A stretch of 35,177 bases of DNA from an uncultured Muribaculaceae bacterium (GTDB lineage Bacteria > Bacteroidota > Bacteroidia > Bacteroidales > Muribaculaceae). Shown in pieces: positions 24,271 through 32,330 of this stretch. The stretch covers positions 1 through 35,177 of the forward strand of contig CAJUKF010000028.1 of NCBI GenBank assembly GCA_910587355.1. Direction: 5' to 3'. A program made the position numbers and the translations under genes. The notes beneath the pieces were generated by a model. That model was not told the DNA's origin, ran no database searches, and saw nothing but the letters and a program-made list of their open reading frames with translations. The stretch's first letter is position 1. Each line of letters starts with the position of its first letter.

Positions 24271-26028
24271 TTAACCGTCGCTGCGGCTTAAGAGTTTAGA
24301 TATATTGGTAAAAAAAGAGGATACGGTTTCTGCGCTGTCGACGGGCAGCCGCACTTCCGTGCGTCCCGTGGCAGGGTCGGTGTAAGTGATTGCCGCTGCG
24401 AGCCGTGCGGCACCGTCGGGTTCGGCGAGAGCGGTTGCGAGCCGGCCGAGGAGGCGTATGCTGTCGGCCACAAGGTCGGTATCGCCCAGTGCGCTGTCGG
24501 GCTGCGGTGTGTCGCCGGCATAGGTCTCGTCAGTCGCGGCCAGCATGGCGGCGAGCTGTTCGAGCCCGGCGTCTTCCACAGTGAGCTGTGCTGAAGCACC
24601 GTCGAGGAGGTCGCCTGTAAGGCCCGTGCGGATATCCGGATTCTGGGTCATACGTTCTTCCACAGTACCGGCCGACACCATGTTTATGCACAGCGGATAG
24701 GGCTGTCCGCTGCATATGACACGCGACAGCCGCTGTTGCAGCACATCGGAGCGAAGCGGCACATCGAGATTGATTACCATTGTCGCGCCTCGCAGATTTT
24801 CATCTTCCGACAGGCTGTCGGTAGCGACAACGGCTTTGTCTGACAGACCGGCACGTTCGAGGTCGGCTTTCATCAGAGATGCCATGCGCGGCCACTGGGT
24901 GAATATTACGGCACGGCCGGCGGCGGCTCGTACGAGTTCGACGGCCTCGCCGGGCTTGGTGTCGGAGCGCTGTTCCTGGGAGACGAGGCAACTGCTGTCG
25001 CAGGCCATGCGCATACGCGCAACGAGCGAGAGCAGGCGCTTGCGTTCTTTTTCGGTTAGAAAGCCCGATTTGTTCCATTTGGCGGCTATCGCCGAGGCTG
25101 CCGCATGATATTCGTCGTGCAGACGGGCCTGCACGCGTGTCATCGGCAGGGGCAGCATTATGTCGTCATGGTGAAGTCTTGGATTGTCAGTATCGAGGCT
25201 GAGCACGCGCCTGCAGGCGGGGCAGAGCAGTTTCTCCGGGTCATTCCCGCAGGCAAAAGCGTAGAAGTAATCGCATTTTATACGGCGAAGCCCCGAGGCA
25301 ATCTGTTGGCTCCAGCCGGATATGCGTTCGGCATGGTCGCAAATCACGATGTCAAAGGCGGCTTCGGCACCGAGGGCATGGACATCGCTTGCAAGCGAGT
25401 GGTACGACACTATATGGTAGTATGCCCCAGCCTTGTACAGTTGACGGCGACGAACCTGTCCGCCTTCGACCATTACGCTTGAGCTGTCGGTAAGAGCGGC
25501 TATTGCTCTTTGCCATTGTATTTTGAGAGAGGTAGGGCAGACAATCAGCACCGATGCGGCCATATTGCGCCGGCGGAAAAACTCGGCGAGAGCTATGGCT
25601 TCGTGCGGAATCCCTGCCGGTGCCTCGCCGGTAAAAACGGCTCGGCCGGCGACGAATGCCTCAAGCACGGCTCCGGCCTCTCCGCGGCTTAGTTCCAGTG
25701 ACGGAAGCGCGCTGCGCAGTGCCTCAACGCCTTCGCTCCCGGCTATCTCTCGGCGGCGTGCCGTGTCGCGGCTGTCGAGAATAAGGTTGAGCACCTGAGG
25801 CGAACAGCCGAAACCGGGGTCAATCCGTCGGGCACGCTCTATGAATGTCGGCAGTTCCGTCACCATGCCCGGTACAGCCGTCATGTCATCGTCGAAATAT
25901 CGCATCGAGGCCACGACAAGAGCCTCCGGCGCATCGTGAGCGAGTCTCAGACGCGGCAGACTGTCGTCACCCGAGGCCAGGTAAAGCGACGAGTGACGGA
26001 CGGTGATATGTTCGTTTTTTGCCTTCAT
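24271..26028 (-). CDS. SNF2-helicase-like protein lacking Walker A
   Basis: This 585-residue protein aligns with SNF2/RapA-type helicases but looks catalytically degenerate. The motif Ia-like LIVCPTSLKIQWQR is at about 161-174, a YHIVSYHSL segment near 204-212 and a DEAH-like DHAER at 231-235. The second lobe has VINLDVPLRSDVLQQRLSR and SAGTVEERM. The place of Walker A (normally GxGKT) reads PAGIPHE (137-143), with no GK[ST]. The lobe II HRxGQ arginine is replaced (VICSGQ). One CxxC pair is at Cys269/Cys272. I chose ATG 26028 because a promoter ends 11 nt upstream; the frame remains open further up to 26214, but that part is not supported. Confidence 0.75.
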   Translation of the reverse strand: MKAKNEHITVRHSSLYLASGDDSLPRLRLAHDAPEALVVASMRYFDDDMTAVPGMVTELPTFIERARRIDPGFGCSPQVLNLILDSRDTARRREIAGSEGVEALRSALPSLELSRGEAGAVLEAFVAGRAVFTGEAPAGIPHEAIALAEFFRRRNMAASVLIVCPTSLKIQWQRAIAALTDSSSVMVEGGQVRRRQLYKAGAYYHIVSYHSLASDVHALGAEAAFDIVICDHAERISGWSQQIASGLRRIKCDYFYAFACGNDPEKLLCPACRRVLSLDTDNPRLHHDDIMLPLPMTRVQARLHDEYHAAASAIAAKWNKSGFLTEKERKRLLSLVARMRMACDSSCLVSQEQRSDTKPGEAVELVRAAAGRAVIFTQWPRMASLMKADLERAGLSDKAVVATDSLSEDENLRGATMVINLDVPLRSDVLQQRLSRVICSGQPYPLCINMVSAGTVEERMTQNPDIRTGLTGDLLDGASAQLTVEDAGLEQLAAMLAATDETYAGDTPQPDSALGDTDLVADSIRLLGRLATALAEPDGAARLAAAITYTDPATGRTEVRLPVDSAETVSSFFTNISKLLSRSDG

Positions 26029-26039
26029 GTTTCTTTTTG

Positions 26040-26070
26040 CAAAATTAAGGTCATTTGTCGGCTTTTGCAA
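26040..26070 (-). promoter_or_regulatory. Promoter of the SNF2-like/meaB/DUF1573 operon
   Basis: On the minus strand TTG (26070-26068), a 20-nt spacer and TAATTTTG (26047-26040) form a promoter. Its expected start site is about 26035, giving a leader of only about 7 nt before the ATG at 26028. This fixes the gene start downstream of the longer open frame. Confidence 0.65.
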
Positions 26071-26254
26071 GCGATATTGTAAAATTCGCAGCCTTTGAAC
26101 CCCGCACTCCCGCAGAGTGTTATATAAGCAAAGGCAATGAAGAAGTCTTCGCCAGTGGATTGTAATCCCATTTCTCAAGAGCAGCTGAAACCGCTGCCGG
26201 CGAAGGCACGACAAGCCGTCAAGGGCATTCTGTCATTAATAATATAGCCCGGCT

Positions 26255-26314
26255 CGGCCCCGTTCCAGCCACGTTTCCGGCATGCAGGAGGCGCTTCGGC
26301 TGAGAGCGGGGCCG
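26255..26314 (+). other. Candidate structured RNA element upstream of pckA
   Basis: CGGCCCCGTT (26255-26264) pairs with AGCGGGGCCG (26305-26314; one G-T wobble), and inside it CAGCC (26266-26270) pairs with GGCTG (26298-26302). The result is a long, nearly continuous hairpin with a 27-nt top loop. No T-run follows on either strand, so it is not a standard terminator. It lies about 250 nt upstream of the pckA start and upstream of its -7 box. Confidence 0.35.
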
Positions 26315-26438
26315 CGGCGTGTTAAGGGAAATGTAAAATGCTAAATTATACTTATTTACGGCAACATTATTCTCTCTCTCTTTGTTCTGTCTATACACCG
26401 AGCGGAAGTACGCCGCATACTCTGCGGCCCAATTAAAT

Positions 26439-26471
26439 TTTATTAATAGAGAAATTTTTCTTTATTAATAG
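26439..26471 (+). repeat. 11-nt direct repeat upstream of the pckA promoter
   Basis: TTTATTAATAG occurs at 26439-26449 and again at 26461-26471, 22 nt apart (about two helical turns), just upstream of the -7 box. Spacing and place suit a regulator binding on one face of the DNA. The sequence is AT-rich, so chance cannot be excluded. Confidence 0.4.
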
Positions 26472-26493
26472 CCGTAAACCAAAAAAAAATTTA

Positions 26494-26501
26494 TACCTTT
26501 G
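26494..26501 (+). promoter_or_regulatory. -7 box of pckA
   Basis: TACCTTTG matches TAnnTTTG and gives a leader of about 60 nt. There is no TTTG at -33, which fits a promoter that depends on an activator, possibly binding the direct repeat just upstream. Confidence 0.65.
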
Positions 26502-26566
26502 CACTCGATAAACAAGGTATCAAAGAAAAAGAACAAACATTAAACACCATATTTTTTCAACACACA

Positions 26567-28210
26567 ATGAGTAAGATTGAAGAAGTAAAAAAAGCCCGTC
26601 TTGCCGAAATCAAAGCAGACCTCGCCAAGTACGGCATCAAAGGCACCACTGAAGTAGTTTACAATCCTACCTACGAGGAGCTCAACAAAGAAGAAACTCT
26701 TCCCAGCCTCGAAGGCTACGAGAAAGGCGTTGTTTCCGAGCTCGGCGCCGTTGACGTTATGACCGGCGTTTACACCGGCCGTTCGCCCAAAGACAAATTC
26801 ATTGTCCTCGACGAAAAATCAGAAAACACCGTTTGGTGGACAACTCCCGAATACCCCAACGACAACAAGAAAGCTTCACAGGAAGCATGGAACGCTTGCA
26901 AGGAACTCGCACTCAAAGAGCTCTCCGACAAGAAGCTCTGGGTTATCGACGGTTTCTGCGGCGCTAACAAAGACACCCGCATGGCTGTCCGCTTCATCGT
27001 GGAAGTTGCATGGCAGGCTCACTTCGTGACCAACATGTTCATCCGTCCCAACGCTGAAGAACTCGAAAACTTCACCCCCGACTTCATCGTCTACAACGCT
27101 TCGAAGGCTAAGCTCACAAACTACAAGGAACTCGGCCTCAACAGCGAGACTGCTGTAGTATTCAACATCACCTCGCGCGAGCAGGTTATCATCAACACAT
27201 GGTACGGCGGTGAAATGAAGAAAGGTATGTTCTCAATGATGAACTACTTCCTTCCCCTCAAGGGCATCGCTTCGATGCACTGCTCGGCCAACACCGACCT
27301 CAACGGCGAGAACACAGCTATCTTCTTCGGTCTCTCCGGCACAGGCAAGACCACCCTTTCGACCGACCCCAAGCGTCTCCTTATCGGTGACGACGAGCAC
27401 GGCTGGGACGACAACGGCGTGTTCAACTTCGAAGGCGGCTGCTACGCTAAGGTTATCAACCTCGACAAAGAAAGCGAGCCCGACATCTACAACGCTATCC
27501 GTCCGGGTGCGCTCCTCGAGAACGTTACCGTTGACGCTAACGGCAAAATCGACTTCGCCGACAAGACCGTTACCGAGAATACCCGCGTAAGCTACCCCAT
27601 CGACTTCATTACAAACATCGTGAAGCCCATTAGCCACGGTCCCGCTGCGAAGAACGTCATCTTCCTCAGCGCCGACGCTTTCGGTGTGCTTCCTCCCGTT
27701 TCAATCCTTACTCCCGAGCAGACCAAGTACTACTTCCTGAGCGGCTTCACCGCTAAGCTCGCCGGTACAGAGCGCGGCATCACTGAGCCCACTCCCACAT
27801 TCTCGGCTTGCTTCGGCCAGGCATTCCTCGAGCTCCATCCTACAAAATACGCTGAGGAACTCGTTAAGCGTATGCAGGCTTCGGGCGCCAAGGCTTACCT
27901 CGTGAATACCGGCTGGAACGGCACAGGCAAGCGTATCTCTATCCGCGACACCCGTGGTATCATCGACGATATCCTCAACGGCGACATCCTCAAGGCTCCC
28001 ACCAAGAAGCTCCCGATTTTCGACTTCGAAATTCCTACCGAGCTTCCCGGTGTTGACCCCAAGATTCTCGACCCCCGCGACACCTACGCAAATCCCGAAG
28101 AGTGGACAAAGAAGGCCGAAGACCTCGCTGCCCGCTTCATCAAGAATTTCAAGAAATACGAAAACAACGAAGCCGGCAAGGCTCTCGTTGCCGCCGGCCC
28201 TCAGCTCTAA
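26567..28210 (+). CDS. pckA: Phosphoenolpyruvate carboxykinase (ATP)
   Basis: This 547-residue enzyme interconverts oxaloacetate and PEP with ATP/ADP. In gut Bacteroidales it fixes CO2 onto PEP during fermentation and feeds the fumarate/succinate branch. The ATP-type signature is complete: the P-loop GLSGTGKTT at about 255-263, preceded by NTDLNGENTAIFF and followed by LIGDDEHGWDD. The N-terminal TGRSPKDKF (oxaloacetate-binding arginine) and YGGEMKKG are also present. The codon choice is strongly biased toward C- and T-ending optimal codons, as expected of a highly expressed gene. It is a single-gene unit with an AT-rich regulatory region upstream and a strong terminator at 28241-28279. Confidence 0.97.
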   Translation: MSKIEEVKKARLAEIKADLAKYGIKGTTEVVYNPTYEELNKEETLPSLEGYEKGVVSELGAVDVMTGVYTGRSPKDKFIVLDEKSENTVWWTTPEYPNDNKKASQEAWNACKELALKELSDKKLWVIDGFCGANKDTRMAVRFIVEVAWQAHFVTNMFIRPNAEELENFTPDFIVYNASKAKLTNYKELGLNSETAVVFNITSREQVIINTWYGGEMKKGMFSMMNYFLPLKGIASMHCSANTDLNGENTAIFFGLSGTGKTTLSTDPKRLLIGDDEHGWDDNGVFNFEGGCYAKVINLDKESEPDIYNAIRPGALLENVTVDANGKIDFADKTVTENTRVSYPIDFITNIVKPISHGPAAKNVIFLSADAFGVLPPVSILTPEQTKYYFLSGFTAKLAGTERGITEPTPTFSACFGQAFLELHPTKYAEELVKRMQASGAKAYLVNTGWNGTGKRISIRDTRGIIDDILNGDILKAPTKKLPIFDFEIPTELPGVDPKILDPRDTYANPEEWTKKAEDLAARFIKNFKKYENNEAGKALVAAGPQL

Positions 28211-28240
28211 GCTGATAGCCCCAGCGTAAATCCATAACAG

Positions 28241-28279
28241 GCGTCTCCGTTCATCCGCGAACGGAGACGCTTTTATTTT
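28241..28279 (+). terminator. Intrinsic terminator of pckA
   Basis: GCGTCTCCGTTC (28241-28252) pairs perfectly with GAACGGAGACGC (28259-28270): a 12-bp stem with a 6-nt loop, followed by TTTTATTTT. The T-tract runs straight into the TTTG -33 box of the next promoter. Confidence 0.93.
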
Positions 28280-28307
28280 GTAAATACTCCGAAAGTGCGT
28301 AAATTTG
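28277..28307 (+). promoter_or_regulatory. Promoter of the mechanosensitive channel gene
   Basis: TTTG (28277-28280), a 19-nt spacer and TAAATTTG (28300-28307) form a full promoter. Its -33 box is made from the last bases of the pckA terminator's T-tract. The ATG follows 46 nt downstream. Confidence 0.7.
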
Positions 28308-28353
28308 TACAGCCCCCGGGCTTATATGTACATTACGTCGAAATTGAGGCAAA

Positions 28354-29535
28354 ATGCTTGAAAAAATACGACCGTTCATTGCCGATTACATCGGCAGCGG
28401 ACAGGATTCATTCCTGATTGACATAATACTTCTTGCCGGCATCGCTGCGGCGGCCGTCGCTGTATATTATATCACCAAATGGGCGCTCATGCTCCTTGAG
28501 ACTGTTATTCTGCGCAGTCCGACACACTGGGACGACGACCTCCTCAATCCCCGTATGCTCCGTGCCGTATCGCAGCTCTCCCCGGCCATAGCCGTCAACT
28601 GGCTGTTGCCCGGCCTTTTCGGCGACAATGCCGAATCAGTCCACTGGCTTTCTTCCCTCACGTCGCTATATATCCTTTGGGCTATGGTGAGGATTCTGGT
28701 AATACTTATTGACAATCTCTACGGAGCCTTCCTCAAGAGCGCGAAACTGAAAGACTACGCCGTCAAAGGAATTTTCGATACATTCAAGCTCATATTCGTT
28801 CTTATCGGTGTCATTGTTGCCATAAGCATTCTCATTGGCAAATCTCCGGTGGTAATCATCACTGCGCTCGGTGCTTCGGCTGCCGTGCTCATGCTGGTGT
28901 TTCAGGATACCATACTCGGTCTTGTCGCGTCAATACAGCTTACGGCCAACAAAATGGTGCAGCGCGGCGACTGGATTGAAGATGCCTCGCACGACATAAA
29001 CGGTGAAGTGCTCGAAGTGTCGCTTATGGCCGTAAAAGTGAAGAACTGGGATAACTCCGTGTCTACGATTCCTCCCTACAGTCTCGTCAAAGGCTCGTTC
29101 CGCAACTATGAGCCTATGCGCTCGTCAGGAGGCCGCCGCGTGCGCCGTGCTGTCTATATCGACGTGAATACGGTCCGCTTCTGTACGCCTGAACAACTTG
29201 AAGCGCTCGTCACCGAGGGCTTTGCCGAGGGCGGCGAGGCACTTGAACGTGAGGCCCGTACGGTCAATCTCAAGCTCCTCCGCACTTATCTGGAGAAATA
29301 TCTGCGTTCGCATAAAGAAGTCAACACCTCGCTCACTCTTATGGTGCGTCAGCTTGAGCCTACCAACGCCGGCCTCCCCGTAGAGCTGTATTTCTTTGTG
29401 CGCAATGTGGAGTGGACAGCCTACGAGGCTATTGCAGCCGATATTTTCGACCACGTATACGCCGTAATCGGCAAATTCGCCCTCTCCATATATCAGGCTC
29501 CCGCCGGCACCGACATCGCCCGAGCCGCAAAATGA
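28354..29535 (+). CDS. YbdG-like MscS-family mechanosensitive channel
   Basis: This 393-residue inner-membrane protein should release solutes when turgor rises. About five hydrophobic helices span residues 20-190. The last is the pore-lining helix of the MscS family (ALGASAAVLMLVFQDTILGLVASIQ, in two blocks), rich in Ala/Gly, followed by the beta domain with GDWIE, VKVKNWD and STIPPYSLV. The SGGRRVRRAVYID block is typical of the E. coli YbdG branch. Its own promoter overlaps the pckA terminator. GAGG 6 nt before the ATG gives a reasonable ribosome-binding site. Confidence 0.88.
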   Translation: MLEKIRPFIADYIGSGQDSFLIDIILLAGIAAAAVAVYYITKWALMLLETVILRSPTHWDDDLLNPRMLRAVSQLSPAIAVNWLLPGLFGDNAESVHWLSSLTSLYILWAMVRILVILIDNLYGAFLKSAKLKDYAVKGIFDTFKLIFVLIGVIVAISILIGKSPVVIITALGASAAVLMLVFQDTILGLVASIQLTANKMVQRGDWIEDASHDINGEVLEVSLMAVKVKNWDNSVSTIPPYSLVKGSFRNYEPMRSSGGRRVRRAVYIDVNTVRFCTPEQLEALVTEGFAEGGEALEREARTVNLKLLRTYLEKYLRSHKEVNTSLTLMVRQLEPTNAGLPVELYFFVRNVEWTAYEAIAADIFDHVYAVIGKFALSIYQAPAGTDIARAAK

Positions 29536-29542
29536 AAATACC

Positions 29543-29574
29543 TTTGCCTGTTCGGCAAATTTCTCTTAACTTTG
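29543..29574 (+). promoter_or_regulatory. Promoter of the S9 peptidase gene
   Basis: TTTG (29543-29546), a 20-nt spacer and TAACTTTG (29567-29574) form a full promoter. TTTGCC (29543-29548) can pair with GGCAAA (29554-29559), so a small hairpin begins at the -33 box; followed by TTTCT, it may also terminate the upstream channel gene. Confidence 0.78.
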
Positions 29575-29610
29575 CGTAACTAAAAACAAAAATCATACGT
29601 TCAATCATAT

Positions 29611-31701
29611 ATGCAAAAAATAGCAATGACAGCCACCGCACTGCTTATGGCTGCGACTGCCGCCTCCGGCGCTCCCCGTGAGGCTTTCGACGGCAAAGGA
29701 GAACCTTTCAGCATTGAAGCCCTCGGCGCTCTCGCACGTGTCGGCGACCCTGCGGTCAGCCCCGACGGAAAAACCGTCCTTTTCGGCATCGGGTATCAGA
29801 ATCTTGAAGAGAACAATTCAAACACCGACCTCTATCTTCTTCCCCTTGACACTCCCGGAGCTGCTCCCAGACAGATTACCGACACACCCAAGAGCGAGAA
29901 CAGCTACACATGGCTTTCCGACGGCCGCATCGCGTTCATGTATCCCGACAGCGAAGGTCAGATGCAGCTGTGGACGATGAATGCCGACGGTTCGGGCCGC
30001 GTCCAGGCCACAAGTCACAGCGGAGGCATCGGCGGTTTCCTCTTCTCTCCCGATGAGAAGAAAGTGGTCGTAATAGGCAATGTGAAATATGCCCGCACAG
30101 CAGGCGACATCTATCCCGACCTCCCCAAGGCCACCGGCCGTGTGATTGACGACCTCATGTACAAACACTGGGACGAGTGGGTCACTGAAATCCCTCACCC
30201 CTGGATTGGCAATTTCGACGGCTCCGCCGTGACCGGCCTTACCGATATTATGGCCGACGAGCCTTTCGAGGCTCCCATGAAGCCCTTCGGAGGCAGTGAG
30301 TCTTTTGCATGGAGCCCCGACAGCAAGACCCTCGTATATGTGTCGCGCAAGAAAACCGGCAAGGACTACGCTCTTTCGACAAACTCCGACCTCTACGCCT
30401 ACGACCTCGCCGCAGGCACCACAAAGAACCTCACCGAGGGTATGCTCGGCTACGACACCGCACCGGCATTCTCGCCCGACGGCACCACACTCGCATGGCT
30501 CTCAATGGAGCACGACGGCTACGAGAGCGACCGCAACCGTCTCTTCGTGCTCGACCTCGCCACCGGCGTGCGCCGCGACGCAACTGCCGACTGGGACTAT
30601 ACAATCGATGCGTTCGCATGGGCTCCCGACGGTCGTTCGATTTACTTCACCGCTCCTAAAGACGGCGTAGTGCCCGTCTTCAGCATCGACCTCAAGACAT
30701 CGGCCGTACGCGCCCTCACCGACGAGTGCGCCGACTATGCCACACTCGTTCCCGTCGACAAAAACCGTATCGTGGCTGTAAAACACAGCATGATTCGCCC
30801 CAACGAACTCTATCTTATCACTCTCAAAGGCAAGAAACAGCCCGAAGTCAAGGCTCTGACCGACATCAACGGCCCGCTTCTCGCCACAGTCGATATGCCG
30901 ACTGTAGAGAAACGCATGGTGCCCACCACCGACGGCAAGGAAATGCTCGTATGGGTGCTCTATCCGCCCAAATTCGATGCCTCGAAGAAATATCCCGCAC
31001 TCCTTTACTGTCAGGGCGGCCCGCAGTCGGCTGTCAGCCAGTCGTGGAGCTACCGCTGGAATTTCGCTCTTATGAGCGCCCGCGGTTATGTCGTCATCGC
31101 TCCCAACCGCCGTGGTCTCCCCGGTTTCGGCAGCGAGTGGAACGCTCAGATTTCCAAAGATTATCCCGGTCAGAACATGCAGGACTACCTCGCCGCTGTC
31201 GACAACATGAAGACGGAGCCCTACATCGACAGTAAGCGTATAGGCGCAACAGGTGCCAGCTACGGCGGCTTCTCTGTATATATGCTCGCCGGTATCCACA
31301 ATCACCGCTTTGCGGCTCTGCTCGCTCACGCCGGCATCTTCAATCTTGAGGCCCAGTATCTCGAGACCGAAGAAATGTGGTTCGCCAACTGGGACCTCGG
31401 CGGCCCCTACTGGGACAAGAGCAACGCCGCCGCTCAGCGCACATTCGCCAACTCGCCCCACCGGATGGTCGACAAATGGGATACTCCCATCATGATTTCT
31501 CACGGCGAATACGACTACCGCATTCTCGCATCTCAGGGCATGGCCGCGTTCAATGCAGCAAAGCTCCGCGGAATCCCTGCCGAGATGGTGATTTTCCCTG
31601 ACGAAAACCACTGGATTCTCAAGCCACAGAACTCCGTTCTCTGGCAGCGCCTCTTCTTCCGCTGGTTCGACAAGTGGCTCAAACCCGGCTCGGAGAACTG
31701 A
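29611..31701 (+). CDS. Secreted S9-family prolyl oligopeptidase/dipeptidyl peptidase
   Basis: This 696-residue protein has a signal peptide (about residues 1-20) and then a seven-bladed beta-propeller with repeated SPDG-type turns (VSPDGKTVLFG, FSPDEKKV, WSPDSKTL, FSPDGTTLAW, WAPDGRSIYF). The C-terminal alpha/beta-hydrolase domain carries the catalytic triad: Ser550 in GASYGG, Asp635 in SHGEYDYRI and His667 in DENHW. Closest relatives appear to be the DPP5/S9C-like peptidases of Bacteroidota, which cut short peptides in the periplasm; the exact specificity is not visible. The stop codon TGA overlaps the ATG of the next gene by one base, so they are co-translated. Confidence 0.92.
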   Translation: MQKIAMTATALLMAATAASGAPREAFDGKGEPFSIEALGALARVGDPAVSPDGKTVLFGIGYQNLEENNSNTDLYLLPLDTPGAAPRQITDTPKSENSYTWLSDGRIAFMYPDSEGQMQLWTMNADGSGRVQATSHSGGIGGFLFSPDEKKVVVIGNVKYARTAGDIYPDLPKATGRVIDDLMYKHWDEWVTEIPHPWIGNFDGSAVTGLTDIMADEPFEAPMKPFGGSESFAWSPDSKTLVYVSRKKTGKDYALSTNSDLYAYDLAAGTTKNLTEGMLGYDTAPAFSPDGTTLAWLSMEHDGYESDRNRLFVLDLATGVRRDATADWDYTIDAFAWAPDGRSIYFTAPKDGVVPVFSIDLKTSAVRALTDECADYATLVPVDKNRIVAVKHSMIRPNELYLITLKGKKQPEVKALTDINGPLLATVDMPTVEKRMVPTTDGKEMLVWVLYPPKFDASKKYPALLYCQGGPQSAVSQSWSYRWNFALMSARGYVVIAPNRRGLPGFGSEWNAQISKDYPGQNMQDYLAAVDNMKTEPYIDSKRIGATGASYGGFSVYMLAGIHNHRFAALLAHAGIFNLEAQYLETEEMWFANWDLGGPYWDKSNAAAQRTFANSPHRMVDKWDTPIMISHGEYDYRILASQGMAAFNAAKLRGIPAEMVIFPDENHWILKPQNSVLWQRLFFRWFDKWLKPGSEN

Positions 31702-32234
31702 TGTCGAAAACCGCTTTAAAAAAAGAACTGAGCACCTTCACCGGCGAAGAGCTGGTGAAGGTGATTCTTGATGTATACGATGTCTCAAAAGAGGCGAAGC
31801 AGTATTTCGAGTATTTTCTGCATCCCAATCCCGATGCCCTTCTTGAGAAAAAAGTCGATATAATAGCTAAGGAAATCAATCGCGCCAAGCGCGGGTACTG
31901 TAAGGCCAGAATCAGCCGCATCAGGGCCGAAATAAAGGAATTCGAGTCTTATGGCGTCGGTGCGGAATACGTGTGCCGCCTCATGGGCTACACCTTGCGC
32001 ATGCTCACCGGCGAATACGCATATGTGAGGTATACCGATGCCTTGCTTGCCAGCGTACGCAAGTTCACGGCCGAAAATGTGGTCTATGCGAATAAGCACG
32101 AGATGCTCTCGCAGATGATGTCCGAAATCAATTCCCTCGCTTCGTCGCAGCTCGGCACACCAAACTTCCGCCGCATGGTGCTCAACGCCGCTACCGAGGC
32201 CATGGAAAATCTCGCGTCGGGTATGAAGAAATGA
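31701..32234 (+). CDS. DUF6155 family protein
   Basis: This 177-residue soluble, mostly helical protein resembles the DUF6155 family of Bacteroidota; its function is not established. A start like MSKTALKKEL is followed by a helical region with many Lys/Glu and Tyr residues. The open frame continues upstream to 31674, but those nine codons lie within the peptidase gene; ATG 31701, in the TGATG junction, is the natural start. A long hairpin follows 22 nt after the stop codon. Confidence 0.78.
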   Translation: MSKTALKKELSTFTGEELVKVILDVYDVSKEAKQYFEYFLHPNPDALLEKKVDIIAKEINRAKRGYCKARISRIRAEIKEFESYGVGAEYVCRLMGYTLRMLTGEYAYVRYTDALLASVRKFTAENVVYANKHEMLSQMMSEINSLASSQLGTPNFRRMVLNAATEAMENLASGMKK

Positions 32235-32256
32235 TTTTGTGATACTCGGTTTATAC

Positions 32257-32300
32257 ACAATCGGCCTGCAATCCTCGTTGGGTTGCAGGCCGATTGTTGT
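32257..32300. terminator. Shared hairpin terminator between convergent genes
   Basis: ACAATCGGCCTGCAA (32257-32271) pairs perfectly with TTGCAGGCCGATTGT (32283-32297), a 15-bp stem with an 11-nt loop. The plus side continues GTTTC, a short T-tract. The minus-strand lipoprotein gene ends 34 nt further on, so the hairpin could serve both directions, though T-runs are poor on both sides. Confidence 0.7.
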
Positions 32301-32330
32301 TTCGGATTATGGATAGCAGGCTCTTCCTGA

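Larger units (their letters stand above)
26029..26566 (+). other. Gene-poor intergenic region between SNF2-like gene and pckA
   Basis: This 538-nt divergent gap holds the minus-strand promoter at its left end, a hairpin-forming GC-rich block (26255-26314), an 11-nt direct repeat (26439-26449 and 26461-26471) and the pckA -7 box. A 36-codon open frame (26137-26247) starts MKKSSPVDCN but lacks a clear ribosome-binding site. No tRNA or known riboswitch was recognised. The right half is very AT-rich, typical of a strongly regulated promoter. Confidence 0.6.

Noticed and set aside
26029..26214. Upstream extension of the SNF2-like gene by about 62 codons
   Set aside because: The promoter at 26040-26070 lies inside it, and the extension is Arg/Leu/Cys-rich with no similarity to SNF2 proteins.
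26255..26330. Possible TPP riboswitch because of a GCTGAGA string
   Set aside because: The remaining conserved core of the TPP aptamer is absent, and the downstream gene is pckA, not a thiamine gene.
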